Assembly: GCF_014486675.1 (NCBI RefSeq)
Contig: NZ_JACTAC010000021.1
Span: forward strand, 1-45,035
Source of the DNA: Flavobacterium macrobrachii
GTDB lineage: Bacteria > Bacteroidota > Bacteroidia > Flavobacteriales > Flavobacteriaceae
Reading direction: 5' to 3'
DNA: 45,035 bases
Shown here: positions 34,395 to 43,056 of the stretch, one piece after another
Position numbering within the stretch: position 1 is the first letter of the stretch
Layout of the letters: each line of letters begins with the position of its first letter
Made by a program: the position numbers and the translations under genes
The notes under the pieces: model-generated
Databases searched by the model: none
The model's input: the letters and a program-made list of their open reading frames with translations, nothing else
Told to the model about the DNA's origin: nothing

Positions 34395-35234
34395 TTAATT
34401 GTCAATTGTTCTGTTTTTGTCTCTAAATTCTGTTGGAGATTGCCCTTCTTTATTTTTGAAAAATCGACTAAAGGAAGTAACATCTTCAAATCCCAATTCA
34501 AAAGCGATTTCTTTCACAATTTTTTGGGTAAATAACAATTGTCTTTTAGCTTCTATATGAATTCTATCTTGTATCACTTTTAGTGGTGTTTTTTCTGAGT
34601 GCAAAGTAAAAAGATTAGTCAACGACTTTGCTGGTTTATTCATTAAATTAGCATATTCAAAAACGGTGTGCATTTTTTTATAATGCATTTCAACCAATAA
34701 ATTAAATTCTCTAATTGTATCTAATTTGTTAACATGAAGTCTTAATGATTTGTTTTGTTTTTTATAGATTCGGGTAGAAAGAATTAAAAAACGTTTCAAG
34801 AGCATCAACAACATTTGACCGTGTAAATTGTCTCGCGATTCAAACTCGCTTAGGAATACCATCCAAAGTAATTTGAATTTAGGTAATTGTAATTCATCCA
34901 AATCAATAACTGGAATCTTTTCATTGGCAAAGAATAGCACACCATTGCAACCAATTTCTTTATCAAAAAACTCAGAACTGTAAAATTCTCTGTTAAAACG
35001 GATTAGGTTAATTTCATCCATTTTTGAAATGACAATATCATGCATGTCAGTTAAAAACAAAATTTGATTAAGTAACAAGGGATATTCTACGCCATCAATA
35101 ATTAATGTTGTGTCTCTTTGATCATTCCAAAAAATACGCAAGTAATCTCCTTTATATTGATTTAACCAAACTGCATCCTCTTTTTTGATGGTTGCAATAT
35201 GAAAATACTCATTTAATGAACCTTTGTATTCCAT
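34395..35234 (-). CDS. AraC-family regulator of the arsenosugar cluster
   Basis: A 279-residue paralog of the AraC protein at 19011. Both share the layout of sensor domain, KRFLILSTRIYKKQ linker and tandem helix-turn-helix (TVFEYANLMNKPAKSLTNLF, IVKEIAFELGFEDVTSFSRF). The start is immediately after the upstream glycosyltransferase stop, so it is in the DUF547-GT operon, which carries an ECF-like promoter. Autoregulation or control of the ArsS operon is inferred. The sensor segment EIGCNGVLFFA retains the cysteine of the paralog's EVGCKGILFFG, a possible ligand or arsenic site. Confidence 0.88.
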   Translation of the reverse strand: MEYKGSLNEYFHIATIKKEDAVWLNQYKGDYLRIFWNDQRDTTLIIDGVEYPLLLNQILFLTDMHDIVISKMDEINLIRFNREFYSSEFFDKEIGCNGVLFFANEKIPVIDLDELQLPKFKLLWMVFLSEFESRDNLHGQMLLMLLKRFLILSTRIYKKQNKSLRLHVNKLDTIREFNLLVEMHYKKMHTVFEYANLMNKPAKSLTNLFTLHSEKTPLKVIQDRIHIEAKRQLLFTQKIVKEIAFELGFEDVTSFSRFFKNKEGQSPTEFRDKNRTIDN

Positions 35235-35927
35235 TTAACTAATTTTTTTTTTATAATAATTTAACATGCTTTCATTAGAATGCCCTAGCTTTTGCTTTAA
35301 ATGAATTACTGTAAAGTGATATTGTAACTTCCAAGCACCATTAATTCGATACCTTCTAGCTGAAGTAATGAGATATTTTGGAATAACTACAAATTGTTTT
35401 TCTTGATAGAGTCGCTTGATAATTTCATTGTCTTCATAAATAATATAGCTTTCATTAAAACCATTAATTTTATCAAATAAATGCTTAGCTACAAATAAAG
35501 ATTGATCCCCACCTCGACATGAAATATGATTAAATCTTGTAAACCACTGAGAAACTAAAAGTACAGGATGATTGTAATCAAATTTCATACGAAAGCAACC
35601 TGCTAAATTACCTTTATCAACTTGTTTTATTATTTCTAAATCAAAATCTGTAGGTGGAAAACTATCACAATGCAAAAAATACAAAATAGAACCTTTAGCA
35701 ATTTTTGCTCCAGCATTCATTTGTTTTGCTCTTCCCTTTTCTGTCTGAACCAAAATGACATTTTTGATACCTTGAACGAGATTTTGAGAACCATCTGAAC
35801 TACCACCATCTACTACAATAACTTCATATGAATAGGTCTTTGAAATCGTTTTTTCTATATGCAACAAAAGCCGATGTATGGCATCGACTTCATTGAGAAT
35901 TGGAATTATTATAGAAACTTTAATCAT
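35235..35927 (-). CDS. Arsenosugar-biosynthesis-type GT2 glycosyltransferase (TIGR04283-like)
   Basis: A 230-residue GT2-fold enzyme. It has VSIIIPILNEVDAIHRLL, VIVVDGGSSDGSQNLV, GRAKQMNAGAKIAKGSILYFLHCDS (DxD-like site with Cys), AGCFRMKFDYNH and RGGDQSLFVAKHLFDKINGF. This set is characteristic of the family NCBI names TIGR04283 family arsenosugar biosynthesis glycosyltransferase. It overlaps the DUF547 gene by eight bases. In arsenosugar pathways it is thought to add or exchange the aglycone-side unit; the substrate is inferred. Confidence 0.88.
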   Translation of the reverse strand: MIKVSIIIPILNEVDAIHRLLLHIEKTISKTYSYEVIVVDGGSSDGSQNLVQGIKNVILVQTEKGRAKQMNAGAKIAKGSILYFLHCDSFPPTDFDLEIIKQVDKGNLAGCFRMKFDYNHPVLLVSQWFTRFNHISCRGGDQSLFVAKHLFDKINGFNESYIIYEDNEIIKRLYQEKQFVVIPKYLITSARRYRINGAWKLQYHFTVIHLKQKLGHSNESMLNYYKKKIS

Positions 35928-36675
35928 TTAAACTCCAGTTATACTCTTTATATTTAACCTTAGCATTCTTATTAATCTTAACAGCACTGTATTGATTCAA
36001 ATAATCGATAACAGTTCCTTTTGTTTTAAAATCTCCCGAAAACCAATCAAATATTTTTGATATTTCAATATTATTAGCAGTAATTGTGTTTTTAGTTTTA
36101 TCATTTATAAATGCTTTTGCTCCAGCCTCTAATTGACTTTCTAATTTAGCTTCTGTATAAGCTTGATTTGATAAATTTGGACAAGAGAAAGAAGCACAGT
36201 TTATCGCAAAATGAATTCTTGGTTCGTTCATTTTTCTCAATATTTCATGCTCAATTTCTTCTAAACTATATTTTTTTGTTCCTAAAGTGAAAAACTTTTT
36301 ACCCCAAGGATCTTTAATATCTTTTATACTTTTTAAAGGATAATTATCTAAAATAAGTTTTACTGTATAGGCATTATAGGCATTTATCCAATAAGCTAAA
36401 ATCGCATTTCGAGACCATGATTTTTGAGGTACATTTGCGGCTAATTCATCCAAATAAACTTGTAATGCTTTTGCATCTTTCTTAAATCCTTTGTAATCTA
36501 CATTCCCTTTATCTGTAACATATTTTTGCAATAGCACATGCCACTTTTGATGATCTATTACTTTAATTGAATTTTGATTTTCTACTGCATAAGCCCATTC
36601 TGGAATGCTATTTTCGTTTGAATTTGCACACGATAAAAAAGGCAATAAGGCTATTATAAAAATTATTTTTCTCAT
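35920..36675 (-). CDS. DUF547-domain lipoprotein
   Basis: A 251-residue protein with a lipoprotein signal (lipobox FLSC, Cys16). The DUF547 core is present (WINAYNAYTVKLILDNYPLKS, YSLEEIEHEILRK, RIHFAINCASFSCPNLS, IFDWFSGDF). It is the first gene of an operon with the arsenosugar-type GT2 and AraC. The other DUF547 protein (30276) keeps the same CxxxxC arrangement. Periplasmic lipoprotein location suggests a late step or transport of the product, but no activity is established for the family. Confidence 0.85.
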   Translation of the reverse strand: MRKIIFIIALLPFLSCANSNENSIPEWAYAVENQNSIKVIDHQKWHVLLQKYVTDKGNVDYKGFKKDAKALQVYLDELAANVPQKSWSRNAILAYWINAYNAYTVKLILDNYPLKSIKDIKDPWGKKFFTLGTKKYSLEEIEHEILRKMNEPRIHFAINCASFSCPNLSNQAYTEAKLESQLEAGAKAFINDKTKNTITANNIEISKIFDWFSGDFKTKGTVIDYLNQYSAVKINKNAKVKYKEYNWSLND

Positions 36676-36699
36676 TTTTATTTTATTTAATTTTAAGAA

Positions 36700-36727
36700 T
36701 AGTCGAAACTTTTACGAATTCCTGACA
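36700..36727 (-). promoter_or_regulatory. ECF-type promoter of the DUF547-GT-AraC operon
   Basis: On the minus strand, TGTCAGGAAT, 12 bases, then CGACTA, 24 bases before the ATG at 36675. It lies right after the sterol-desaturase stop, so readthrough from the ArsS operon is also possible. Confidence 0.7.
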
Positions 36728-36729
36728 AA

Positions 36730-37602
36730 CTATTTTTTAAAAGGATAAAGTTCTTGTTGCAAAAAGTCTTGAGGAAATTCATCTTCATCTGAAAAACCTA
36801 ATTCTATATCTCTTCCATCGCTCGGTATATGATGGGTTTTAAATATATAATCCCAAACACTCAAAGAAATACCAAAATTTGCCCCATACTTAGAAGGTAA
36901 TATTTTGCTATGATGCCAAATGTGCATTTTAGGATTATTGAAAATATATTTTAAAACACCGTAATCCCAACCAATATTAGCATGATTCAAATGACCAATA
37001 GTAATGGCAATAAAATGCACAACAAACACATCTTCAAGAGCAAAACCACCAATTAATATTAATGGAATATATTGTATGGATTTGTACACTACTGCTTCCA
37101 TCCAATTATAACGAAACTGAGTGGCAAAACCCATTTGCTTAGGAGAATGGTGCGTTTTGTGAATGTTCCATAAAAAAGGAATGCGATGCAGCAAGCGATG
37201 TATATTCCATTGTACAAAATCACTCAATACAAAAAACAAAAGCAATCCAAATGGTTTTGGCAATTCTGATAAAGAAAACAATTGAATTGAAGTCAATTGA
37301 AGATCAAAAAGACTTAAAAAATCATTAAATAATGCTTCTGTAACGTTGGATAATGCAATCAGTAAAAGTAAATTCAATAAGAAAAAATTGAAAAACATAT
37401 AAAACAAATCCAACCAAAAATCTTTACGAAATATCGGTTGATTTTTTCTCCATGGAAATACAATTTCTAACAACCAAACACCTAAGGAAATAAATAATAA
37501 ACCATAGAAATAATTATCCCATTTCCAAAATAAAATTTCGGATTTTAAGTAGTTAAAATAACCACTGTATGAATTGGTAATAAGTTCTATATACTGATTC
37601 AT
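36730..37602 (-). CDS. Sterol desaturase-family (fatty acid hydroxylase) membrane protein
   Basis: A 290-residue protein from the ATG at 37602, six bases past the upstream stop (an alternative start would overlap that gene). Four or more membrane segments carry the family histidine boxes: HRLLHR, then NIHKTHHS, HLNHANIGWDYG, and HIWHHSK. These bind a di-iron centre for O2-dependent hydroxylation or desaturation of lipids. As last gene of the ArsS operon it may modify a lipid part of an arsenolipid, which is inference. Confidence 0.85.
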   Translation of the reverse strand: MNQYIELITNSYSGYFNYLKSEILFWKWDNYFYGLLFISLGVWLLEIVFPWRKNQPIFRKDFWLDLFYMFFNFFLLNLLLLIALSNVTEALFNDFLSLFDLQLTSIQLFSLSELPKPFGLLLFFVLSDFVQWNIHRLLHRIPFLWNIHKTHHSPKQMGFATQFRYNWMEAVVYKSIQYIPLILIGGFALEDVFVVHFIAITIGHLNHANIGWDYGVLKYIFNNPKMHIWHHSKILPSKYGANFGISLSVWDYIFKTHHIPSDGRDIELGFSDEDEFPQDFLQQELYPFKK

Positions 37603-37607
37603 TTTTG

Positions 37608-38714
37608 TTATAATTTGAAAGTATAAAAAATAAAACCACTTATAATAGCAGCAATTGGCAAAGTTAAAACCCAAGAAGTCACTATCTTTAAAATAGTTTT
37701 ATAATCGGCCGATTGATTAACTAATCCAATTCCAAAAATTGACCCAACAGAAACATGTGTTGTTGAAACTGGAAGTCCATTAAAACTTGCTGTAGAAACT
37801 AATAAACTTGTAATTAAATTTGCTGTAAAACCTTGTCCAAAATTCATTGCAGATATTTTATTACTCATTGTATTTGCAACTTTTTTTGCGTTTAAAATTC
37901 CACCAATCGCCATTACTAATGCTATCGCAAAAAGGGACCAATTTGAATTAACCGAAGTTATGATTAGTAATATTCCAGCAATTTTTGGAGTATCATTTAA
38001 CCCTCTTGCAAATCCAACTGCTCCAGCGCTTATAAAATGAAAAAAATTGACAATTTTCTGACTTGAAACACCTAAAATTCGATTTGAATAGGTTTCTGAT
38101 ACCGAAGTGCAACTTGAAATCGTTAATGAACTTTCAATTTTTACATCTGAGACAAAACTATTACAGTTAATTTTAGCGTAACTGTCTTCAATTAAACATA
38201 AACAACTTTCCTTTTTTATTCCAAGTTTTTTTCGTGTTGTAGAAAATAAATAATATAAAACTACAGCGCATAATGAAGCTAACAAAGGACTTGTTAGTAA
38301 CGGAACAATAAAAGCGTCAGTAAGTTTTTTAAAATTAAACTCATTGCCTACAGCCATAAAACCAACTCCAAATAAACTTCCCACCAATGCATGAGTAGTT
38401 GAAACTGGCATTCCACTCTTCGTTGCTATAAAAATTGTTAAAGCCGCACCAATAGCAATTGAAATGGGAAAAATAGGGTTTAATAACAATACATCGGGTA
38501 CCAATCCTTTTCCGGAAAAATTTTTCAATAAACTTTTAGCTAAAAAAATTGAACAAATAGAACCCGAAATCGTTGTTGTTGTAGCCCAAAAAAGTGCTTT
38601 TTTATATGATACTGTTTTACTGCTATACAATGTTGCCACACCTTTGAAATTGTCATTTGCACCATTATTAAAAGCTAGAAAAAGAACCGCTAAAATTAAA
38701 ATTAGATTAATCAT
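37608..38714 (-). CDS. PiT-family inorganic phosphate transporter
   Basis: A 368-residue polytopic transporter with the duplicated PiT signature: NNGANDNFKGVATLY near the N-terminus and FARGLNDTPKIAGILL in the second half, each followed by GMPVSTTHALVG or GLPVSTTHVSVG. PiT proteins take up metal-phosphate with H+ or Na+. Arsenate also enters by Pit-type carriers in other bacteria. Its place in an ArsM/ArsS operon may secure phosphate under arsenate stress, or supply arsenate. Both readings are inference. Confidence 0.9.
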   Translation of the reverse strand: MINLILILAVLFLAFNNGANDNFKGVATLYSSKTVSYKKALFWATTTTISGSICSIFLAKSLLKNFSGKGLVPDVLLLNPIFPISIAIGAALTIFIATKSGMPVSTTHALVGSLFGVGFMAVGNEFNFKKLTDAFIVPLLTSPLLASLCAVVLYYLFSTTRKKLGIKKESCLCLIEDSYAKINCNSFVSDVKIESSLTISSCTSVSETYSNRILGVSSQKIVNFFHFISAGAVGFARGLNDTPKIAGILLIITSVNSNWSLFAIALVMAIGGILNAKKVANTMSNKISAMNFGQGFTANLITSLLVSTASFNGLPVSTTHVSVGSIFGIGLVNQSADYKTILKIVTSWVLTLPIAAIISGFIFYTFKL

Positions 38715-38732
38715 TTAAAAATTGATTAAGTT

Positions 38733-39701
38733 TTAACAACAACCTCCTCCGTTGTAATGATAGGTACTTTCGCTGATAAAAATATCTTTTCTATTCAATG
38801 AAGCTATAGCAGCAGCCGTTTTATCACAAATGGCTAATGGCTGATTTTTCATTAAAATATGACCATTCTTATCATCAAAATAATCTTCCTTTCCATAATA
38901 AATGGCAGCTTTACCTGTAAAAACACATGGACCATCTGCTGGCATTGGATCTTTTATGGCACAAACTTCTATACTTTCAATATAAATTAACGCTTCAGTG
39001 GGATAGTTCTCTGTATCTAATATTCTATAGGGGCGTCTGCCTCTTATTTCAATAGTACCAAAACCAACATCTGTTAACGCTTTAATATAATCAGCAATGG
39101 GAATACTACCACTTAAACATAAAGCTCGTAAATGGTCATCATTTCGTAAAGTTTCATTCATTTCTTGTTCACATGTTGGGTCACTCATAACCAAACGTCC
39201 GTGAGGTTTTAAAACACGATACATTTCTTCTAATGCTTTTTTTAAGTCCTCAGCCTTAAAAATATTAAAAAGACAGTTTTGTGCAGCAACATCAATACTT
39301 TCATTTTCAATAGGTAAATTCAATGCATCTCCTTTTCTCAACTCAACAAATTCACTTTTAAACCATTCATTTTCTTGTTCGGCAATTAAAAAATTCTTTC
39401 GAGAGGCTTCTAACATTTCATCCACCACATCGACACCTATAACTCCTGCTTTCTGTCTCGAAAAATAAGAGAATTGTAGCAATTCCATACCTCCGCCAAC
39501 ACCCACATATAAAATCTTCGGATTATTAATTAAATCTTGTGCCGAAATAGTGCTACCACAACCATAATTCATTTCCTGCATAATTTTTGGAATTTCTAAT
39601 CCCGGAAATTTCCAAATAGGTGTTGTGGTACAGCATAAACCAACATCGGGTGTTAATGCAGCATTTTTATATAAATCGTTTGTAGCGTCTAAATAACTCA
39701 T
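38733..39701 (-). CDS. arsM: Arsenite S-adenosylmethionine methyltransferase ArsM (arsenosugar type)
   Basis: A 322-residue class I methyltransferase of the arsenosugar-biosynthesis ArsM family. The SAM site is ILYVGVGGGMELLQFS (about 63-78). Candidate As(III)-binding cysteines are Cys23-Cys24 (GLCCTTT), Cys48 (NYGCGST) and the terminal GGGCC (Cys321-322). NCLFNIFKAEDLKKALEEMYRVLKP and RLVMSDP are further family motifs. It methylates arsenite to mono- and dimethylarsenicals, the substrate of ArsS. It is tightly packed between PNP and the PiT transporter. Confidence 0.9.
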   Translation of the reverse strand: MSYLDATNDLYKNAALTPDVGLCCTTTPIWKFPGLEIPKIMQEMNYGCGSTISAQDLINNPKILYVGVGGGMELLQFSYFSRQKAGVIGVDVVDEMLEASRKNFLIAEQENEWFKSEFVELRKGDALNLPIENESIDVAAQNCLFNIFKAEDLKKALEEMYRVLKPHGRLVMSDPTCEQEMNETLRNDDHLRALCLSGSIPIADYIKALTDVGFGTIEIRGRRPYRILDTENYPTEALIYIESIEVCAIKDPMPADGPCVFTGKAAIYYGKEDYFDDKNGHILMKNQPLAICDKTAAAIASLNRKDIFISESTYHYNGGGCC

Positions 39702-39713
39702 AGTGGTATTGTT

Positions 39714-40529
39714 TTAAATATTTTTAATTAATGCTTTAAATAGTGTAATCATTTTAGGTTCTGCTTCTCCAGCAATGGCTATAATGTCAGGAATGTTTAC
39801 TGGTTTTAAATCATCAGGATTACACTCATCAGTTAATACAGAAACAGCTAAAACTGGTAATTGCAAATGATTTGCCACTATTACTTCTGGAACTGTACTC
39901 ATGCCTACTGCATCAGCTCCAATAATTTTTAAGTAGCGATATTCAGCCTTGGTTTCTAATTGTGGACCAACAACGGCAGCATAAACTCCTTTGTGTAAAG
40001 TAATATTCTGATTTTTAGCAATTTCAACAATCGAATGACGTAAATTCAAATTATAAGGTTCGCTCATATCGGTAAAGCGTTCGCCAAACTCGGAAACATT
40101 TGCAAATGCCAATGGTGAACCTCCTTGTAAATTGATATGGTCTTCAATAAGCATTAAATCTCCTTTTTTGAAGTCTAAATTTATGGCTCCAGCGGCGTTT
40201 GAAATTAGTAATTTTTGAATGCCCAATGCTCTTAAAACTCGAATGGAAAATGTAATTTCTTGCAAAGAATACCCTTCATATAAATGAAATCGTCCTTGCA
40301 TTACAACTATTTTTTTATTTTCAAATGTTCCAAAAATCAATTTACCAGAATGAAATTCAACTGTCGAAACTGGAAAATTTGGAATATCAGCATAATTTAT
40401 TTCACATTCGATAGTTAAATGATTCACTAATTGTCCAAGCCCAGTGCCTAATACAATACCAATTTCTGGATGGAGAAACCCTTTTTCTTTAAGAAAACTT
40501 GTAGTGATGTCTATTGTTTTTGCATTCAT
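39714..40529 (-). CDS. Purine nucleoside phosphorylase
   Basis: A 271-residue PNP of the trimeric family: IGIVLGTGLGQLV, VEFHSGKLIFG, GRFHLYEGYS (phosphate site), LLISNAAGAINLDFKKGDLM, GPQLETKAEYRYLKIIGADAVGMSTVPEV (base/ribose site), then SVLTDECNPD. It phosphorolyses purine nucleosides. In this operon the likely substrate is the adenosyl arsenical formed by ArsS, giving adenine and a sugar-1-phosphate arsenical. That role is inference from position. It is preceded by only two bases of spacing. Confidence 0.88.
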   Translation of the reverse strand: MNAKTIDITTSFLKEKGFLHPEIGIVLGTGLGQLVNHLTIECEINYADIPNFPVSTVEFHSGKLIFGTFENKKIVVMQGRFHLYEGYSLQEITFSIRVLRALGIQKLLISNAAGAINLDFKKGDLMLIEDHINLQGGSPLAFANVSEFGERFTDMSEPYNLNLRHSIVEIAKNQNITLHKGVYAAVVGPQLETKAEYRYLKIIGADAVGMSTVPEVIVANHLQLPVLAVSVLTDECNPDDLKPVNIPDIIAIAGEAEPKMITLFKALIKNI

Positions 40530-40531
40530 TT

Positions 40532-41131
40532 CTATAAATATTTTTGAAATTCAGGAATGTTTTTAATGTCTTCGATAGTGTCAATATCATTCTTCATTTT
40601 TATAAATGCTGTTTGAATATGCGATAAATTAGTTAAGGTATCTGCTAAAACACTGTTAGTGCCCCAATTTTTATTTTCGAATATACCATTCGGAATTGAC
40701 TTTAAACCCAAAAGATAATAACCACCATCTTCAGCTGGACCAATAACTACTTCATTTGTATCTAATAACAAAAAAGCATCTTCAATATCTTTTGAATCAA
40801 GCGTTGGCAAATCAGAACCTACAATAACAATTTTATTGAAGCCATCTTCAAATCCTTTTTCAAAAGCATGCTGCATTCGCATTCCTAAATCGGTTCCTTG
40901 CTGAATGTCTTTCTCAAATGTGGTATTATCCCAAATATCATGTAAAGTAATGGCTTCAGAATATAATACACGTTTAGTGGCATTGACTTGTGAGATGCAA
41001 TTTTTAGTGTGTGTTAATAAATACACATAAACTTCAAGAGCATTTTTTTCGCCAATAGTTGCTGCTAATCTGGTTTTTACTTTTCCTAATTCAGGATTTC
41101 TAGTAAAAACTAAAACTAATTTCTTTTCCAT
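40532..41131 (-). CDS. Arsenosugar-biosynthesis CofC-like transferase (TIGR04282-like)
   Basis: A 199-residue MobA/CofC-like NTP-transferase-fold protein, started at the ATG at 41131, which gives a two-base gap to the ArsS stop. Motifs are FTRNPELGKVKTRLAA, GMRMQHAFEKGF, VIVGSDLPTL, GPAEDGGYYLLGL and NKNWGTNSVL. This is the family NCBI labels TIGR04282 arsenosugar biosynthesis glycosyltransferase. A nucleotidyltransfer to the arsenosugar phosphate made by the PNP would be chemically reasonable, but the activity is not demonstrated. Confidence 0.87.
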   Translation of the reverse strand: MEKKLVLVFTRNPELGKVKTRLAATIGEKNALEVYVYLLTHTKNCISQVNATKRVLYSEAITLHDIWDNTTFEKDIQQGTDLGMRMQHAFEKGFEDGFNKIVIVGSDLPTLDSKDIEDAFLLLDTNEVVIGPAEDGGYYLLGLKSIPNGIFENKNWGTNSVLADTLTNLSHIQTAFIKMKNDIDTIEDIKNIPEFQKYL

Positions 41132-41133
41132 GA

Positions 41134-42189
41134 TTATGCTACCGTACCTTGACAACTACTTCCTGATCCTGCGGTGCACCCATAACAATGTTGAGAAATT
41201 ACAATGTCACGATCACTTAATGATGCCTCATTATATTCCGAAATATGCTGCTCTTTTGAGGCTACTTTTAAGCCTAACATTTGGTTGAAATCACAGTCAT
41301 ATAAATAACCATCCCAACTAACAGAAATGGTATTGGTACACATCACATTACCAACGGCTTTTGGATTAAATGCTTCTACTAAAGCATTCATATAATCTTC
41401 ATAATTATCTGATGCTATTAAGTAATCTAAAAATCTACTAATTGGAATATTCGTAATGGCAAATAGATTATTAAAATCGATATCAAAATCTTCTTTTAAA
41501 GCTTTCTTGAAATCTTTTTCAAGTGCCATTTGATCTGTTGGAAGAAATGCTCCAGAAGGATTATATACTAAATCTAATTTAAGTGGACTTCCTTCTTTTC
41601 CATAACCAACATCATTAAGCATTTGTAATGCTTTGATTGATTTATCAAAAACACCATCACCTCTTTGCTTATCTGTTTTTTCCCTCTTATAAAAGGGTAA
41701 AGATGAAATAACATGAATATTATGTTTAGCAAAAAACTCAGGTAAGTCATGATATTTTTTATTCGCTAAAATAATGGTTAGATTAGAACGTACTATAAAA
41801 TCTTTTACGCCTAATTTAGAAGCTTCTTCAACAAACCAACGAAGATTAGGATTCATTTCAGGAGCACCTCCAGTTAAATCTAATGTATTGACAGAAGTTG
41901 TTTTTAATACATCCAAAATGTGCTCCATGGTTTCGATAGTCATAATTTCTTTCCTATCTGGACCAGCATCTACATGACAATGTGCACAAACTTGATTACA
42001 CATGTAACCTACATTAATTTGTAAAATCTCAATTTTATTTGGGCGTAAAGGAAATTGGTCAATTCCTTTAAGTTTATTGGCAAAAGTGGGTAAAGATCCG
42101 TCTTTAAAAAAACCATTAGATAAAATTTCTAATTGTTTTTCCGTTTTTGAAAGCTCACTTTTTTTTGCTTGTAATGATTTTGCTAACAT
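41134..42189 (-). CDS. arsS: Arsenosugar biosynthesis radical-SAM protein ArsS
   Basis: A 351-residue radical-SAM enzyme. The [4Fe-4S] motif is C-x3-C-x2-C (YMCNQVCAHCHVD, Cys64, Cys68, Cys71), followed by TLDLTGGAPEMN and RSNLTI. A C-terminal cysteine-rich domain has MCTNTISVSW, LYDCDFNQM and a closing CYGCTAGSGSSCQG (Cys335, Cys338, Cys346). ArsS couples a 5'-deoxyadenosyl group to dimethylarsenite on the way to arsenosugars. Some relatives contain selenocysteine in the C-terminal motif; this one has only Cys there and no in-frame TGA. It is third in its operon. Confidence 0.92.
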   Translation of the reverse strand: MLAKSLQAKKSELSKTEKQLEILSNGFFKDGSLPTFANKLKGIDQFPLRPNKIEILQINVGYMCNQVCAHCHVDAGPDRKEIMTIETMEHILDVLKTTSVNTLDLTGGAPEMNPNLRWFVEEASKLGVKDFIVRSNLTIILANKKYHDLPEFFAKHNIHVISSLPFYKREKTDKQRGDGVFDKSIKALQMLNDVGYGKEGSPLKLDLVYNPSGAFLPTDQMALEKDFKKALKEDFDIDFNNLFAITNIPISRFLDYLIASDNYEDYMNALVEAFNPKAVGNVMCTNTISVSWDGYLYDCDFNQMLGLKVASKEQHISEYNEASLSDRDIVISQHCYGCTAGSGSSCQGTVA

Positions 42190-42203
42190 TCACTCTAATT
42201 AAA

Positions 42204-42539
42204 TTACATTGATAATTTGTCATACTTGTTCATCATTTGGACACCATGCACTAAAGAAGCACCTCCTCTAATGGCTGCCGCTACATGTAAAGCTTCCATC
42301 ATTTCCTCTTTAGTAATTCCTCTTTTCAAACCATCTCCTGTGTAAGCATCAATGCAATAAGGACATTGAACGGTATGAGCAACTGCCAATGCAATTAATG
42401 ATTTTTCTCTTGCTTTTAAACTTCCTTCTTCAAAAACTTTCCCATAGTATTCGAAGAATTTTGAACCTAATTCCTCATTCCATTCTGATATTTTTCCAAA
42501 TTTTTTCAAATCTGATGGATCGTAGTACGTTTTTTCCAT
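42204..42539 (-). CDS. Arsenosugar-associated AhpD-like (peroxidase-like) protein
   Basis: A 111-residue AhpD/CMD-fold protein: KAREKSLIALAVAHTVQCPYCIDAYTGDGLKRGITKEE, with C-x2-C (Cys59, Cys62), then AIRGGASLVHGVQM. It is the short form NCBI calls arsenosugar biosynthesis-associated peroxidase-like protein. It is placed between rhodanese and ArsS, and the gaps are 11 and 14 bases. A role in handling thiol-bound arsenic or peroxides is inferred. It is the third AhpD-fold protein in the window. Confidence 0.88.
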   Translation of the reverse strand: MEKTYYDPSDLKKFGKISEWNEELGSKFFEYYGKVFEEGSLKAREKSLIALAVAHTVQCPYCIDAYTGDGLKRGITKEEMMEALHVAAAIRGGASLVHGVQMMNKYDKLSM

Positions 42540-42550
42540 GATGCTATATA

Positions 42551-43036
42551 TTAATAAGTTTGAATTCCTTTTTTTAGATATTTACTCCATTCTTTACTAT
42601 ACGTATGTACATATTCTGTCTCTTGCTCTGAATGATTAAATACTTTATAACCATTATTTTTCCATTCAAAAATGCCTCCATAAAGATTAAAAACATTAGA
42701 ATAGCCTAACTTCAATAATTTTTCTCCAATTTTTTCACTTCTTACACCAATAGAACAATAAACTATAATTGTTGTATTCTTATCTTTTATTTCTTCTAAA
42801 ACTAATTTTTGATTGAACTTGTTATAACCTACATGTATAGCTCCCTTAATATGGCTCGTATTATATTCAATCAATTCTCTTGCATCTAAAAAGACTACAG
42901 GTGACTTAATCGAAGCTTGTTTAACATTTATATACGAAACACGCTCTGAATTGTATTTTTTTAATACTTCAGGAATAGTTTTCTGACCATAAATTACAGT
43001 AGAAAAAAGGAAAAGAATAAGGAAGAAATGTCGCAT
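42551..43036 (-). CDS. Exported rhodanese-domain protein
   Basis: A 161-residue protein from the ATG at 43036, because it starts a signal peptide (MRHFFLILFLFSTVIYGQ). A start 11 codons upstream would overlap the promoter. The rhodanese domain has FLDARELIEYNTSHIKGAIHVGY and IIVYCSIGVRSEKIGEKL, with active Cys94 and the CxxxxRS loop of sulfurtransferases and of arsenate/Cdc25-like phosphatases, then LYGGIFEWKNNGY. It is the promoter-proximal gene of the ArsS operon. It could deliver sulfur for thio-arsenicals or reduce arsenate, both inference. Confidence 0.87.
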   Translation of the reverse strand: MRHFFLILFLFSTVIYGQKTIPEVLKKYNSERVSYINVKQASIKSPVVFLDARELIEYNTSHIKGAIHVGYNKFNQKLVLEEIKDKNTTIIVYCSIGVRSEKIGEKLLKLGYSNVFNLYGGIFEWKNNGYKVFNHSEQETEYVHTYSKEWSKYLKKGIQTY

Positions 43037-43056
43037 AATTACATTTTTATCTAATT

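Noticed and set aside
39785..39794. TGTCAGGAAT inside the PNP gene
   Set aside because: On the plus strand within coding sequence, and no CGWCTA box at the required distance.
41134..41200. Selenocysteine in ArsS
   Set aside because: The C-terminal motif contains ordinary Cys codons and no in-frame TGA is seen.
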